Positions 1-13,026 of a stretch of 64,000 nucleotides of DNA are shown here, in pieces (position 1 is the stretch's first letter; each line of letters begins with the position of its first letter). This stretch comes from Blastomussa wellsi (Eukaryota; Cnidaria; Anthozoa; Scleractinia; Plerogyridae): NCBI GenBank assembly GCA_947652115.1, contig OX393561.1, forward strand, positions 1,741,172 to 1,805,171, read 5' to 3'. A program made the translations under genes and the position numbers. Under the pieces are notes generated by a model that was given only the letters and a program-made list of their open reading frames with translations, was not told where the DNA came from and made no database searches.

Positions 1-3000
1 TTTACAAGCCATATTCATGTATCCGATTTCTTAGTTCCCTCCTCCCCTCCCCCCTCATTCAATGCAAAATCACGTCATATGACTAAACATAATGTACAGC
101 AAAACTTCAGCAGTGATATGGGGGAAGGGGGGAGGTGGGCTCATGACAACAGCAGGAGCCGTGCTAACAGCGATAGTTTAGATCCATGTTGAAATCAACT
201 GAATTCTCAGCACCTTCCCAACTACTTTTGTCTGTGCTTGTAGGTGCAAGAAGAATATTAAAGCAGCGTCAAGGGTTAGTTCTGTGTCAAAAGCTTTTAG
301 TTTGTCCGAAATTCAGTTACCGCAGATTCCCGGTATCCAGAAATTAGTGACGGATTTCTGCCTCATCACACTTGTTAAACACGAAAAGGTTAAGCTTAAA
401 TAATAAAGAGGTAGGAGATGAAAGTTGAAGGGAGCTTTTCAAAACCGCCGAGAATTGTCCTTTGCATTCCTCCACATTTTAAGGTCGTTTTATAACGCCG
501 GGGGTGTACTTGACCCATGTTTTATAGGGGTGCTGCTGGGGGTTTGAAATCCTGTGAGTGGAGTGCAATTCGGTCTGCAATCATACGAGTGAGTGATTAA
601 CAGAGGGTCCTGAAGGGGTAGAATGGGAACTGGGATTGGCCTGTTTTTGCACTGGGAAAATGGGATTTGGGTGACTGGGACTGGGATTTGGTCACTTGGA
701 ATGGGAAAAATTGTGAACAATGAGAATGGGCTAATGGGATAAATATCTTTTACCCATGACCAGGCGAGACATCACTTATTTCCTGGATTGAGAAACGCCA
801 GAAAATTGTCCAAGCGCCTTGTTCGTATCAATTTTTAGCATGTTTAGCGAGCACGTTATATAAGTGTGTAAGTGAGTAAAAGCATCCGTATTACAAAGCA
901 TCCGTATTTTTATGAAAATGGCGGAAGCATAGTTCTAATGCCAGAATCCCTGGTGACAGTGACTCTGAGGAAGAGGTAGAATGCATTCTTACATTAAACA
1001 ACATTGAGCCAGGATTGGAAGAATAAGCAAACTTACAAGTCGAGAATACGTTCTAGTTCGCAAAGTATTCTCTTGGCCAGAAAACAGACTTCCTATAGGC
1101 AGGAATGTGAAATGTCCTTAACCTGTAACCTAAATAATCGATATCATTATACATTGCTGTAACTATATGACCTATCTGTCTTCTTACTGGCCGAGAGCCT
1201 ATAGTTGATCGCAACCTACATATAGATTATTCATTAAACACTCTGTAGGTTGTGCGCACAGTGTGGTCAATCTCGAGGGACAAAGTTGCGAAGGAACTGT
1301 ACGAATACTTTAAGGAACTGGAGTTTTTTTTTCTCCAATAGTTTTATTATGCCGTAACTTTTTCACTTGCACGTTTCGTTACAGTCTAAAAGCATCCTAC
1401 ATTGTTTTGTTATTTAAATTGCAGCAAGTTAAACAAATTAGAGCTGTTTGTTTCACACCAGGCAATAGTTTTCTGGTTGGCACATTAATAACAATGGGTG
1501 ACGTCACTGATATCTCCCCCAATTGTCTTCAGAACATATTCACAAATCATCGTGAATTTTTGCGTCTTTGTTGTAGCGTATTTGGATGTCGTAATTTGGA
1601 AGCGATAAGAAGTATGCATAACACTGGGATTTTTTCTGAATTCTGCTAGTGGAGGTGGGATTTTACGCACTTTTACCAATTAATCATGCTATAATATAAC
1701 AAAATTCGAGAAAAACTTCGCAAAGCAAAACATTTTGAAGATTTATCACCACTCTGATAAAAAGGCGATGTTTGAAAATGGAAGTTCTAGGAATATCAAG
1801 GAGTTTCAGTCGAAGAAAGATCGCGCGCATGTGCAGCACACAACCTTGTTATTGTACACTTTGTTATTTGACACTTTAGCTGCGCGCGCTCCAATTTGGT
1901 CAAAAATAGGTAGGGCGGGCTAAGAACCAATCAGATTCGAGAATTTTGTTATAGCTATGATTAGGACAAAAATAACATTAAATACCCACCCTGTTTTGTT
2001 CAAAGTTCTTTTTCTAGTCCTGAAAATAATCTAATGTTGAATGATGTCGGCCTAAATTAGGACTGATTCGCTTGAAATTATATGCCCTGCACAGGACTGA
2101 GTGATCAAAAATCAGACCCCTTCCAGCGACACGTCCCCGCGTAGTCCATATAGGGAAAGTGCCCCCCGTGTGGGGGGGGGGCGTAGTGAGATTTTGAAGA
2201 TGTGTCGTGATAACGCTGCCCTGAATTCAAACTCACTTAGAAACCTCAACGAGAAGCGATGTCCTAGTCAATAGTTCCTGCAGTGAAGTCAACAAAACTA
2301 AACTTAACTAATCGCTTACCGGCAAAAACGATGCTACCATCTACAAGAAAGGTAAAAGGGTCTAAAAGCACAACTTATCTCCGAAAAATCACTGTACGTG
2401 ACTAAGGTTAGGCATGCAATCATTCACAAAACTGGTTAAATAGCATCTAAATTTGATCGTAACGTTTCCTCACTTACATATCGGTCCTGTGCTTGTCTCT
2501 TGTGGCTTGTTTTCCTGTCTTTATTCATATTTTCTTGCTTTTTATGTTCGAACTGAAGGCGCGGAACTGAATTGTCCGAAGCTAAATTACTTTAAGAGCA
2601 CAAAATCAATCAAACGACTTGATTGATGAGCTAATATCTAGTCCTGAAAATGATCTCATGTTGACTGATGACCGGCTAGATAACTATTCATGAACGTTTT
2701 TTCTGATTTCGGAATTCGGATATGCTTAAACTGGACGAACGTCTTAAAACCATACCCTGTCTAGCAAGACTCCATGCCCTGTTTTGGACGGACTAAATTA
2801 TACGACCATGTTCAAGGCAGAGGGGTCAAAAACACCATACCCCCAATTTTTTTCGGGAAAAATGGTAATCACAAAGAATAAAAAAAAATAAGGTCATAAA
2901 CGAAAAAGTAAAGAAGAAACTAAATTACTGTGAACATAACACATATTGCTGTGTTAATAACATAATAAGTTGTGTTAATAACATAATAAGTTGTGTTAAG

Positions 3001-3783
3001 ATTTAAAAACGACAAAATTGACGAGAAAGAAAAAACTATTTACCAAAGAGACGACGTGGAACAGGTAAGTCTCCCGCAACTGCCGGTCTAAAAGGTTTTC
3101 AGTTTATATCAGTCATTACTTCGCAAAACTGGATTTCTTTACAAGCGGACCTCTTAGGAAAAGACCTACATTACGTGATTGGCCGGTCAGTTTCGTTCCG
3201 AACACATAATGAATGTGTTCAGTTCTCCGCGAAAAATGTAACATTCATTGTCGAGTGATTGATTACTGTACGTTCTTTATTTGCTCGTTCTCGTAATTAA
3301 ATCACCTCATTTTCCAAGATGTCAGTGAAAAGTTTTATCAAAAGTTTTGTGGAACAGCGTTTCTCTTTTGCAACATTTCAATTTGTTGTCTTAAATACCT
3401 AAAAAACGAAGAATTAGTCCAGGTGCGTAGCGACCACATACGCGTACCTCGGAAATCTAAAAAGTTTATATATCTATTTCATGCTTTGATTTATGAAACA
3501 TCCCCCTAGAAATCATGGGAAATGGGTTAAGGTTAGGTATATTCATTTAGGGATATATATTTATATATTTATTTAGGTATATTTTTTTAGGGAGCATGCC
3601 CCCAGACCACCTCAGTAGCTTACGCCTTCGGCGCTCGATTACCTTCTCCTTCCGTGTGTCATTATATCATTTACAAGGAAACGATCTGCCACGATGGCAC
3701 CCGAACATTAACCGCCGACACATCGTTGCTCCATCCAAAGTATTGGTAAACTTCTCCGATAACAAGTAAGTTATGGCCTTACA

Positions 3784-3858
3784 CAGCCTAGTCGCTTAGT
3801 CGCCTCCTCCCGGTAGAATCCAGGTTTGACCGAGCCAAGACGCCTAGTGACTAGGCTG
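3784..3858. repeat. Small inverted repeat (hairpin)
   Basis: The ends CAGCCTAG and CTAGGCTG are complementary and enclose further partial pairing. Related copies lie beside each A-type domain exon, at about 8808, 10288 and 11768. It therefore travels with the A exon module. No function is evident. Confidence 0.5.
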
Positions 3859-4058
3859 GGCCTTACGTTATGCTTCTACGAAATCACAACAAAATGCCAG
3901 TCACTAGCAAATATATATAACAATGATTTTCGCGAACTTGTAGTCGATCACCCGTTAAAAATTTGAATAGAGGAGTTCCTAAGACACACAAATCAGACCA
4001 AAATCACCATTCCTTAGTTGTGGTGGAAATACGTTAACCCTGGTAGAGAACTTCGTTG

Positions 4059-4710
4059 TTAAGAGACCTGAAAGGTGTCTTCATATAAACTGCTTTGGGT
4101 CAACTGAATGTGTCGCTCACCTGTGATGTAATAAACTTGATTAGCCCATGGTCCGCCTTTACCATCCGACTTGCAAGCAGACGATTTTCCATATTTGTTG
4201 AAGGTCTTGGCAGCAGAAGCACTGCTTGCACACCATCCACCATCTTGAACTGCGAAAACTTGGAATCCTCGTTTCTTAGCTGCTCGATAGCATTTCTCGA
4301 TAGCGTCAATTCTTTCCTGATAACCGCCATCCAAGATGGAATCTTGTCCTTCTATCGTTGGAACGGCGCGGCTACCGCGATCTTGGAAACATCCGATCGT
4401 CTCGTATGCTTGGTATTGAGGAGTTGCATCTATACAGTGTGTTCACACAGAAAGTTTGTCAATGTTCGCAGTAACTCGATAAGTTTTTTATCGTTATGCC
4501 ATTCCATGCGAATTTCAAGCCGAAGAATCTCCGCATGTACATTATATGGAAAAAGGCAAAGATCCTCGCTGAGGATCTTTGGTGTAACTTGCATGGAATA
4601 CAGCCTGAACGTTATATAGCACATTAATACTTACCGCATTGTAGAAGGTCAAACAGAGCAGTGCAGAGAAGGACATTGATAAAGAAACTTTTATTCTTTG
4701 CGCGATGCAT
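4059..4710 (-). CDS. Secreted four-cysteine domain protein, single-domain copy
   Basis: Exon 1 is 4710-4635: ATG, a basic start (HRAKNK), then a hydrophobic FFINVLLCTALFDLL core, a good signal peptide, ending in phase 1 at a GTAAGT donor. The domain exon is 4429-4121 (309 nt, phase 1-1) after a CAG-like acceptor. It encodes one ~95-residue domain with GCFQD, four cysteines (GCF, KCY, GGWC, SAC), a Gly-rich turn and WANQVYYITG at the end. I cannot name the family. It resembles repeats in secreted lectin-like proteins of marine invertebrates, but that is memory, not a search. The last exon was not found. Reading through the donor gives a 14-residue extra tail and a stop at 4059, a possible alternative end. 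A frame starting at 4775 gives a longer N-terminus but leaves the wrong splice phase. Extracellular location is inferred from the signal peptide. Confidence 0.6.
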
Positions 4711-4726
4711 TCTTCAATGGACAAGT

Positions 4727-4736
4727 CTGAAAAATA
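4727..4736 (-). promoter_or_regulatory. Candidate 3' splice site in the 5' UTR
   Basis: A pyrimidine-rich tract ending in CAG sits just upstream of exon 1 of the minus-strand gene. The start-codon exon may therefore begin at 4726 and be preceded by an untranslated exon. The same sequence occurs in copy 2. Confidence 0.3.
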
Positions 4737-4895
4737 GATACGGAATATCACTGGTTTGATTTCTAAATTGGTCATTGTCTATTGGCATGATGGCATGATG
4801 GCATGATACTCATTATATTAAATTACTGAATACCAGTCACGTTCCAAGTTGATAACTTGGCAAGAAATCTATTAATCTATATTTATGTACCAAAC

Positions 4896-4910
4896 TTTCT
4901 AGAACCTTCC
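4896..4910 (-). promoter_or_regulatory. Perfect heat-shock element
   Basis: On the minus strand the site reads GGAAGGTTCTAGAAA, three perfectly alternating nGAAn units, the consensus for trimeric HSF binding. It lies about 190 bp upstream of the start codon of the single-domain secreted protein gene. An AT-rich TATA-like stretch lies about 20 bp further downstream. A 17 bp palindrome (4843-4859) follows. Stress induction is inferred from the motif only. Confidence 0.55.
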
Positions 4911-7900
4911 AGGACTTTCATTGAAACAACTGAGACACATGAATTGTAAATGTTACAAGTTACTTTCATTATTTATGGAGCTGATGGAATAATTAATCAG
5001 AGAGCCTAATCTGATTTACATTTCCGATTTACAAGCCATATTCATGTATCCGATTTCTTAGTTCCCTCCTCCCCTCCCCCCTCATTCAATGCAAAATCAC
5101 GTCATATGACTAAACATAATGTACAGCAAAACTTCAGCAGTGATATGGGGGAAGGGGGGAGGTGGGCTCATGACAACAGCAGGAGCCGTGCTAACAGCGA
5201 TAGTTTAGATCCATGTTGAAATCAACTGAATTCTCAGCACCTTCCCAACTACTTTTGTCTGTGCTTGTAGGTGCAAGAAGAATATTAAAGCAGCGTCAAG
5301 GGTTAGTTCTGTGTCAAAAGCTTTTAGTTTGTCCGAAATTCAGTTACCGCAGATTCCCGGTATCCAGAAATTAGTGACGGATTTCTGCCTCATCACACTT
5401 GTTAAACACGAAAAGGTTAAGCTTAAATAATAAAGAGGTAGGAGATGAAAGTTGAAGGGAGCTTTTCAAAACCGCCGAGAATTGTCCTTTGCATTCCTCC
5501 ACATTTTAAGGTCGTTTTATAACGCCGGGGGTGTACTTGACCCATGTTTTATAGGGGTGCTGCTGGGGGTTTGAAATCCTGTGAGTGGAGTGCAATTCGG
5601 TCTGCAATCATACGAGTGAGTGATTAACAGAGGGTCCTGAAGGGGTAGAATGGGAACTGGGATTGGCCTGTTTTTGCACTGGGAAAATGGGATTTGGGTG
5701 ACTGGGACTGGGATTTGGTCACTTGGAATGGGAAAAATTGTGAACAATGAGAATGGGCTAATGGGATAAATATCTTTTACCCATGACCAGGCGAGACATC
5801 ACTTATTTCCTGGATTGAGAAACGCCAGAAAATTGTCCAAGCGCCTTGTTCGTATCAATTTTTAGCATGTTTAGCGAGCACGTTATATAAGTGTGTAAGT
5901 GAGTAAAAGCATCCGTATTACAAAGCATCCGTATTTTTATGAAAATGGCGGAAGCATAGTTCTAATGCCAGAATCCCTGGTGACAGTGACTCTGAGGAAG
6001 AGGTAGAATGCATTCTTACATTAAACAACATTGAGCCAGGATTGGAAGAATAAGCAAACTTACAAGTCGAGAATACGTTCTAGTTCGCAAAGTATTCTCT
6101 TGGCCAGAAAACAGACTTCCTATAGGCAGGAATGTGAAATGTCCTTAACCTGTAACCTAAATAATCGATATCATTATACATTGCTGTAACTATATGACCT
6201 ATCTGTCTTCTTACTGGCCGAGAGCCTATAGTTGATCGCAACCTACATATAGATTATTCATTAAACACTCTGTAGGTTGTGCGCACAGTGTGGTCAATCT
6301 CGAGGGACAAAGTTGCGAAGGAACTGTACGAATACTTTAAGGAACTGGAGTTTTTTTTTCTCCAATAGTTTTATTATGCCGTAACTTTTTCACTTGCACG
6401 TTTCGTTACAGTCTAAAAGCATCCTACATTGTTTTGTTATTTAAATTGCAGCAAGTTAAACAAATTAGAGCTGTTTGTTTCACACCAGGCAATAGTTTTC
6501 TGGTTGGCACATTAATAACAATGGGTGACGTCACTGATATCTCCCCCAATTGTCTTCAGAACATATTCACAAATCATCGTGAATTTTTGCGTCTTTGTTG
6601 TAGCGTATTTGGATGTCGTAATTTGGAAGCGATAAGAAGTATGCATAACACTGGGATTTTTTCTGAATTCTGCTAGTGGAGGTGGGATTTTACGCACTTT
6701 TACCAATTAATCATGCTATAATATAACAAAATTCGAGAAAAACTTCGCAAAGCAAAACATTTTGAAGATTTATCACCACTCTGATAAAAAGGCGATGTTT
6801 GAAAATGGAAGTTCTAGGAATATCAAGGAGTTTCAGTCGAAGAAAGATCGCGCGCATGTGCAGCACACAACCTTGTTATTGTACACTTTGTTATTTGACA
6901 CTTTAGCTGCGCGCGCTCCAATTTGGTCAAAAATAGGTAGGGCGGGCTAAGAACCAATCAGATTCGAGAATTTTGTTATAGCTATGATTAGGACAAAAAT
7001 AACATTAAATACCCACCCTGTTTTGTTCAAAGTTCTTTTTCTAGTCCTGAAAATAATCTAATGTTGAATGATGTCGGCCTAAATTAGGACTGATTCGCTT
7101 GAAATTATATGCCCTGCACAGGACTGAGTGATCAAAAATCAGACCCCTTCCAGCGACACGTCCCCGCGTAGTCCATATAGGGAAAGTGCCCCCCGTGTGG
7201 GGGGGGGCCGTAGTGAGATTTTGAAGATGTGTCGTGATAACGCTGCCCTGAATTCAAACTCACTTAGAAACCTCAACGAGAAGCGATGTCCTAGTCAATA
7301 GTTCCTGCAGTGAAGTCAACAAAACTAAACTTAACTAATCGCTTACCGGCAAAAACGATGCTACCATCTACAAGAAAGGTAAAAGGGTCTAAAAGCACAA
7401 CTTATCTCCGAAAAATCACTGTACGTGACTAAGGTTAGGCATGCAATCATTCACAAAACTGGTTAAATAGCATCTAAATTTGATCGTAACGTTTCCTCAC
7501 TTACATATCGGTCCTGTGCTTGTCTCTTGTGGCTTGTTTTCCTGTCTTTATTCATATTTTCTTGCTTTTTATGTTCGAACTGAAGGCGCGGAACTGAATT
7601 GTCCGAAGCTAAATTACTTTAAGAGCACAAAATCAATCAAACGACTTGATTGATGAGCTAATATCTAGTCCTGAAAATGATCTCATGTTGACTGATGACC
7701 GGCTAGATAACTATTCATGAACGTTTTTTCTGATTTCGGAATTCGGATATGCTTAAACTGGACGAACGTCTTAAAACCATACCCTGTCTAGCAAGACTCC
7801 ATGCCCTGTTTTGGACGGACTAAATTATACGACCATGTTCAAGGCAGAGGGGTCAAAAACACCATACCCCCAATTTTTTTCGGGAAAAATGGTAATCACA

Positions 7901-9082
7901 AAGAATAAAAAAAAATAAGGTCATAAACGAAAAAGTAAAGAAGAAACTAAATTACTGTGAACATAACACATATTGCTGTGTTAATAACATAATAAGTTGT
8001 GTTAATAACATAATAAGTTGTGTTAAGATTTAAAAACGACAAAATTGACGAGAAAGAAAAAACTATTTACCAAAGAGACGACGTGGAACAGGTAAGTCTC
8101 CCGCAACTGCCGGTCTAAAAGGTTTTCAGTTTATATCAGTCATTACTTCGCAAAACTGGATTTCTTTACAAGCGGACCTCTTAGGAAAAGACCTACATTA
8201 CGTGATTGGCCGGTCAGTTTCGTTCCGAACACATAATGAATGTGTTCAGTTCTCCGCGAAAAATGTAACATTCATTGTCGAGTGATTGATTACTGTACGT
8301 TCTTTATTTGCTCGTTCTCGTAATTAAATCACCTCATTTTCCAAGATGTCAGTGAAAAGTTTTATCAAAAGTTTTGTGGAACAGCGTTTCTCTTTTGCAA
8401 CATTTCAATTTGTTGTCTTAAATACCTAAAAAACGAAGAATTAGTCCAGGTGCGTAGCGACCACATACGCGTACCTCGGAAATCTAAAAAGTTTATATAT
8501 CTATTTCATGCTTTGATTTATGAAACATCCCCCTAGAAATCATGGGAAATGGGTTAAGGTTAGGTATATTCATTTAGGGATATATATTTATATATTTATT
8601 TAGGTATATTTTTTTAGGGAGCATGCCCCCAGACCACCTCAGTAGCTTACGCCTTCGGCGCTCGATTACCTTCTCCTTCCGTGTGTCATTATATCATTTA
8701 CAAGGAAACGATCTGCCACGATGGCACCCGAACATTAACCGCCGACACATCGTTGCTCCATCCAAAGTATTGGTAAACTTCTCCGATAACAAGTAAGTTA
8801 TGGCCTTACACAGCCTAGTCGCTTAGTCGACCCCTCACGGTAGGATCCAGGTTTGACCGAGCCAAGACGCCTAGTGACTAGGCTGGGCATTACGTTATCC
8901 TTCTACGAAATCACAACATGCCAGTCACTTGCAAATATATATAACAATGATATTCGCGAACTTGTAGTCGATCACCCGTTAAAAATTTGAATAGAAGTGT
9001 TCCTAAGACACACAAATCATCCCAAAATCACCATTCCTTAGTTGTGGTGGAAATACGTTAACCCTGGTAGAGAACTTCGTTG

Positions 9083-12000
9083 TTAAGAGACCTGAAAGGT
9101 GTCTTCATATAAACTGCTTTGGGTCAACTGAATGTGTCGCTCACCTGTGATGTAATAAACTTGATTAGCCCATGGTCCGCCTTTACCATCCGACTTGCAA
9201 GCAGACGATTTTCCATATTTGTTGAAGGTCTTGGCAGCAGAAGCACTGCTTGCACACCATCCACCATCTTGAACTGCGAAAACTTGGAATCCTCGTTTCT
9301 TAACTGCTCGATAGCATTTCTCGATAGCGTCAATTCTTTCCTGATAACCGCCATCCAAGATGGAATCTTGTCCTTCTATCGTTGGAACGGCGCGGCTACC
9401 GCGATCTTGGAAACATCCGATCGTCTCGTATAGTCGAGTGGAATCTGTGAAGGTAGGTTTGCCAATGTTATTTCAATGTACGGCTTACATTGATGTGCAC
9501 TAAGGAAAATACAAGCACGTCCATTTTAACAATTCCCTGGAATCTCTCTTAAATTGCCTTTTCAGGCAGGCTCTTTATACCATTTCTGCATTTGTGGAAA
9601 ATGGCAACCTACTCTGATTCTCATGAAAGCCACATGAGAAAATTGAAATCTCTAAACGAAGGATAGAGAACTTCTCAGATCTGTAAAGAGTTCGTGACAA
9701 AATGGACATTTCGTGGTTGTTTAATTAAAATAGACACAATTTAAACACTCATTAGGCTAACTTTTAGATAGCCACAGCAACAAGTTGTAGGCATGTATTT
9801 GACTCATTTACCTTTGACAAAATAGACCTGATTCGCCCATTCTCCACCTTCGCCATCAGCCTCACAAGCTATAGATTTTCCATACTTGTCGTACGTCTGT
9901 AGCGCTGTAGCACTAGCTGCACACCAGCCGCCATTCTGAACTGCAAACATGTTGTAGCCCGCTCTCATTGCAGCCACGGCGCACTTTGCAATGGGGTTCG
10001 TTCGGGAACGATAAGCTCCATCCAAGATAGAATCCTCTCCTTCCAATGTTTGGATTGCGCGACTCGAAGTATCTTTATAGCAGCCAACAGTTTTATAACC
10101 TGGATAAAGAGACACACAAAATTCAAACTACAACATCATCTGAACGATATAAGGATATATTAGGCATTATATAATTTACAAGGAAACGATCTGCCACGAT
10201 GGCACCCGAACATTAACCGCCGACACATCGTTGCTCCATCCAAAGTATTGGTAAACTTCTCCGATAACAAGTAAGTTATGGCCTTACACAGCCTAGTCGC
10301 TTAGTCGCCTCCTCCCGGTAGAATCCAGGTTTGACCGAGCCAAGACGCCTAGTGACTAGGCTGGGCCTTACGTTATGCTTCTACGAAATCACAACAAAAT
10401 GCCAGTCACTAGCAAATATATATAACAATGATTTTCGCGAACTTGTAGTCGATCACCCGTTAAAAATTTGAATAGAGGAGTTCCTAAGTCACACAAATCA
10501 GCCCAAAATCACCATTTCTTAGTTGTGGTGGAAATACGTTAACCCTGGTAGAGAACTTCGTTGTTAAGAGACCTGAAAGGTGTCTTCATATAAACTGCTT
10601 TGGGTCAACTGAATGTGTCGCTCACCTGTGATGTAATAAACTTGATTAGCCCATGGTCCGCCTTTACCATCCGACTTGCAAGCAGACGATTTTCCATATT
10701 TGTTGAAGGTCTTGGCAGCAGAAGCACTGCTTGCACACCATCCACCATCTTGAACTGCGAAAACTTGGAATCCACGTTTCTTGGCTGCACGATAGCATTT
10801 CTCGATAGCGTCAATTCTTGCCTGATAACCGCCATCCAAGATGGAATCTTGTCCTTCTATCGTTGGAACGGCGCGGCTACCGCGATCTTGGAAACATCCG
10901 ATCGTCTCGTATAGTCGAGTGGAATCTGTGAAGGTAGGTTTGCCAATGTTATTTCAATGTACGGCTTACATTGATGTGCACTAAGGAAAATACAAGCACG
11001 TCCATTTTAACAATTCCCTGAAATCTCTCTTAAATTGCCTTTTCAGGCAGGCTTTTTATACCATTTCTGCATTTGTGGAAAATGGCAACCTACTCTGATT
11101 CTCATGAAAGCCACATGAGAAAATTGAAATCTCTAAACGAAGGATAGAGAACTTCTCAGATCTGTAAAGAGTTCGTGACAAAATGGACATTTCGTGGTTG
11201 TTTAATTAAAATAGACACAATTTAAACACTCATTAGGCTAACTTTTAGATAGCCACAGCAACAAGTTGTAGGCATGCATTTGACTCATTTACCTTTGACA
11301 AAATAGACCTGATTCGCCCACCCTCCACCTTCGCCATCAGCCTCACAAGCTATAGATTTTCCATACTTGTCGTACGTCTGTGGCGCTGTAGCACTAGCTG
11401 CACACCAGCCGCCATTCTGAACTGCAAACATGTTGTAGCCCGCTCTCATTGCAGCCACGGCGCACTTTGCAATGGGGTTCGTTCGGGAACGATAAGCTCC
11501 ATCCAAGATAGAATCCTCTCCTTCCAATGTTTGGATTGCGCGACTCGAAGTATCTTTATAGCAGCCAACAGTTTTATAACCTGGATAAAGAGACACACAA
11601 AATTCAAACTACAACATCATCTGAACGATATAAGGATATATTAGGCATTATATCATTTACAAGGAAACGATCTGCCACGATGGCAACCGAACATTAACCG
11701 CCGACACATCGTTGCTCCATCCAAAGTATTGGTAAACTTCTCCGATAACAAGTAAGTTATGGCCTTACACAGCCTAGTCGCTTAGTCGACCCCTCACGGT
11801 AGGATCCAGGTTTGACCGAGCCAAGACGCCTAGTGACTAGGCTGGGCATTACGTTATCCTTCTACGAAATCACAACATGCCAGTCACTTGCAAATATATA
11901 TAACAATGATTTTCGCGAACTTGTAGTCGATCACCCGTTAAAAATTTGAATAGAAGTGTTCCTAAGACACACAAATCATCCCAAAATCACCATTCCTTAG

Positions 12001-12709
12001 TTGTGGTGGAAATACGTTAACCCTGGTAGAGAACTTCGTTGTTAAGAGACCTGAAAGGTGTCTTCATATAAACTGCTTTGGGTCAACTGAATGTGTCGCT
12101 CACCTGTGATGTAATAAACTTGATTAGCCCATGGTCCGCCTTTACCATCCGACTTGCAAGCAGACGATTTTCCATATTTGTTGAAGGTCTTGGCAGCAGA
12201 AGCACTGCTTGCACACCATCCACCATCTTGAACTGCGAAAACTTGGAATCCTCGTTTCTTAACTGCTCGATAGCATTTCTCGATAGCGTCAATTCTTTCC
12301 TGATAACCGCCATCCAAGATGGAATCTTGTCCTTCTATCGTTGGAACGGCGCGGCTACCGCGATCTTGGAAACATCCGATCGTCTCGTATGCTTGGTATT
12401 GAGGAGTTGCATCTGTACAGTGTGTTCACAAAGAAAGTTTGTCAATGTTCGCAGTAACTCGATAAGTTTTTTATCGTTATGCCATTCCATGCGAATTTCA
12501 AGCCGAAGAATCTCCGCATGTACACCAAGATTTTAAAGGATTATATGGAAAAAGGCAAAGATCCTCGCTGAGGATCTTCGGTGTAACTTGCATGGAATGC
12601 AGCCTGAACGTTATATAGCACATTAATACTTACCGCATTGTAGAAGGTCAAACAGAGCAGTGCAGAGAAGGACATTGATAAAGAAACTTTTATTCTTTGC
12701 GCGATGCAT
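9083..12709 (-). CDS. Secreted five-domain protein (A-B-A-B-A)
   Basis: Exons in transcript order: signal exon 12709-12634 (basic start, hydrophobic core, ends phase 1); A 12412-12104; B 11580-11293; A 10925-10626; B 10099-9812; A 9444-9145. All domain exons are phase 1-1 with GT-AG borders, so any number can be joined in frame. A domains carry GCFQD and end WANQVYYITG. B domains carry GCYKD and end WANQVYFVKG. Each has four cysteines and a GGWC motif. The coding part without a terminal exon is about 520 residues. The signal exon matches copy 1. The last exon was not found; reading through the last A donor gives a short tail and a stop at 9083. Probable extracellular multidomain protein, function unknown. 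Confidence 0.6.
9145..12104 (-). repeat. Intragenic A-B exon module duplication (~1.48 kb period)
   Basis: A exons end at 9145, 10626 and 12104, and B exons at 9812 and 11293, giving a period of about 1480 bp. Exons and introns are both almost identical between modules, so the duplication is recent. Copy 1 has a single A exon and no B exon, so the module number differs between neighbouring gene copies. Confidence 0.85.
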
Positions 12710-12894
12710 TCTTCAATGGACAAGTCTGAAAAATAGATACGGAATATCACTGGTTTGATTTCTAAATTGGTCATTGTCTATTGGCATGATGGCATGATGG
12801 CATGATACTCATTATATTAAATTACTGAATACCAGTCACGTTCCAAGTTGATAACTTGGCAAGAAATCTATTAATCTATATTTATGTACCAAAC

Positions 12895-12909
12895 TTTCTA
12901 GAACCTTCC
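12895..12909 (-). promoter_or_regulatory. Perfect heat-shock element, copy 2
   Basis: This is the same three-unit GAA/TTC/GAA site as in copy 1, in the same place upstream of the five-domain gene. Both gene copies therefore keep the same upstream control region. Confidence 0.55.
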
Positions 12910-13026
12910 AGGACTTTCATTGAAACAACTGAGACACATGAATTGTAAATGTTACAAGTTACTTTCATTATTTATGGAGCTGATGGAATAATTAATCAGA
13001 GAGCCTAATCTGATTTACATTTCCGA

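Larger units (their letters stand above)
1..5027. repeat. Tandem locus duplication, copy 1
   Basis: Base 1 onward recurs almost unchanged from 5028 and again from 13027, so the window opens inside a direct tandem array. Positions 1-4058 have no gene I can support. They contain a TGGGA-rich stretch (about 620-740), unassigned open frames around 1407-1679 that recur in the other copies, a poly-G run near 2170, 21 bp tandem repeats at about 2951-3000, and a hairpin at 3784-3858. The single-domain minus-strand gene occupies 4121-4710, with its presumed promoter to about 4910. The last exon of that gene may lie in this block but I could not identify it. Confidence 0.9.
5028..13026. repeat. Tandem locus duplication, copy 2 (expanded)
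   Basis: This copy matches copy 1 nearly base for base at both ends, with small changes such as the poly-G run near 7200. It is about 3 kb longer because it holds extra domain-exon modules between 9445 and 12104. Positions 5028-9082 are non-coding as far as I can tell and repeat 1-4058. The near-identity means a very recent duplication or gene conversion. Confidence 0.9.

Noticed and set aside
4635..4775. Longer N-terminal frame starting MTNLEIKP for the secreted protein
   Set aside because: It leaves exon 1 in phase 0, which does not join the phase 1 domain exon. It also crosses a likely splice acceptor at 4727. The frame from 4710 fits phase and gives a better signal peptide.
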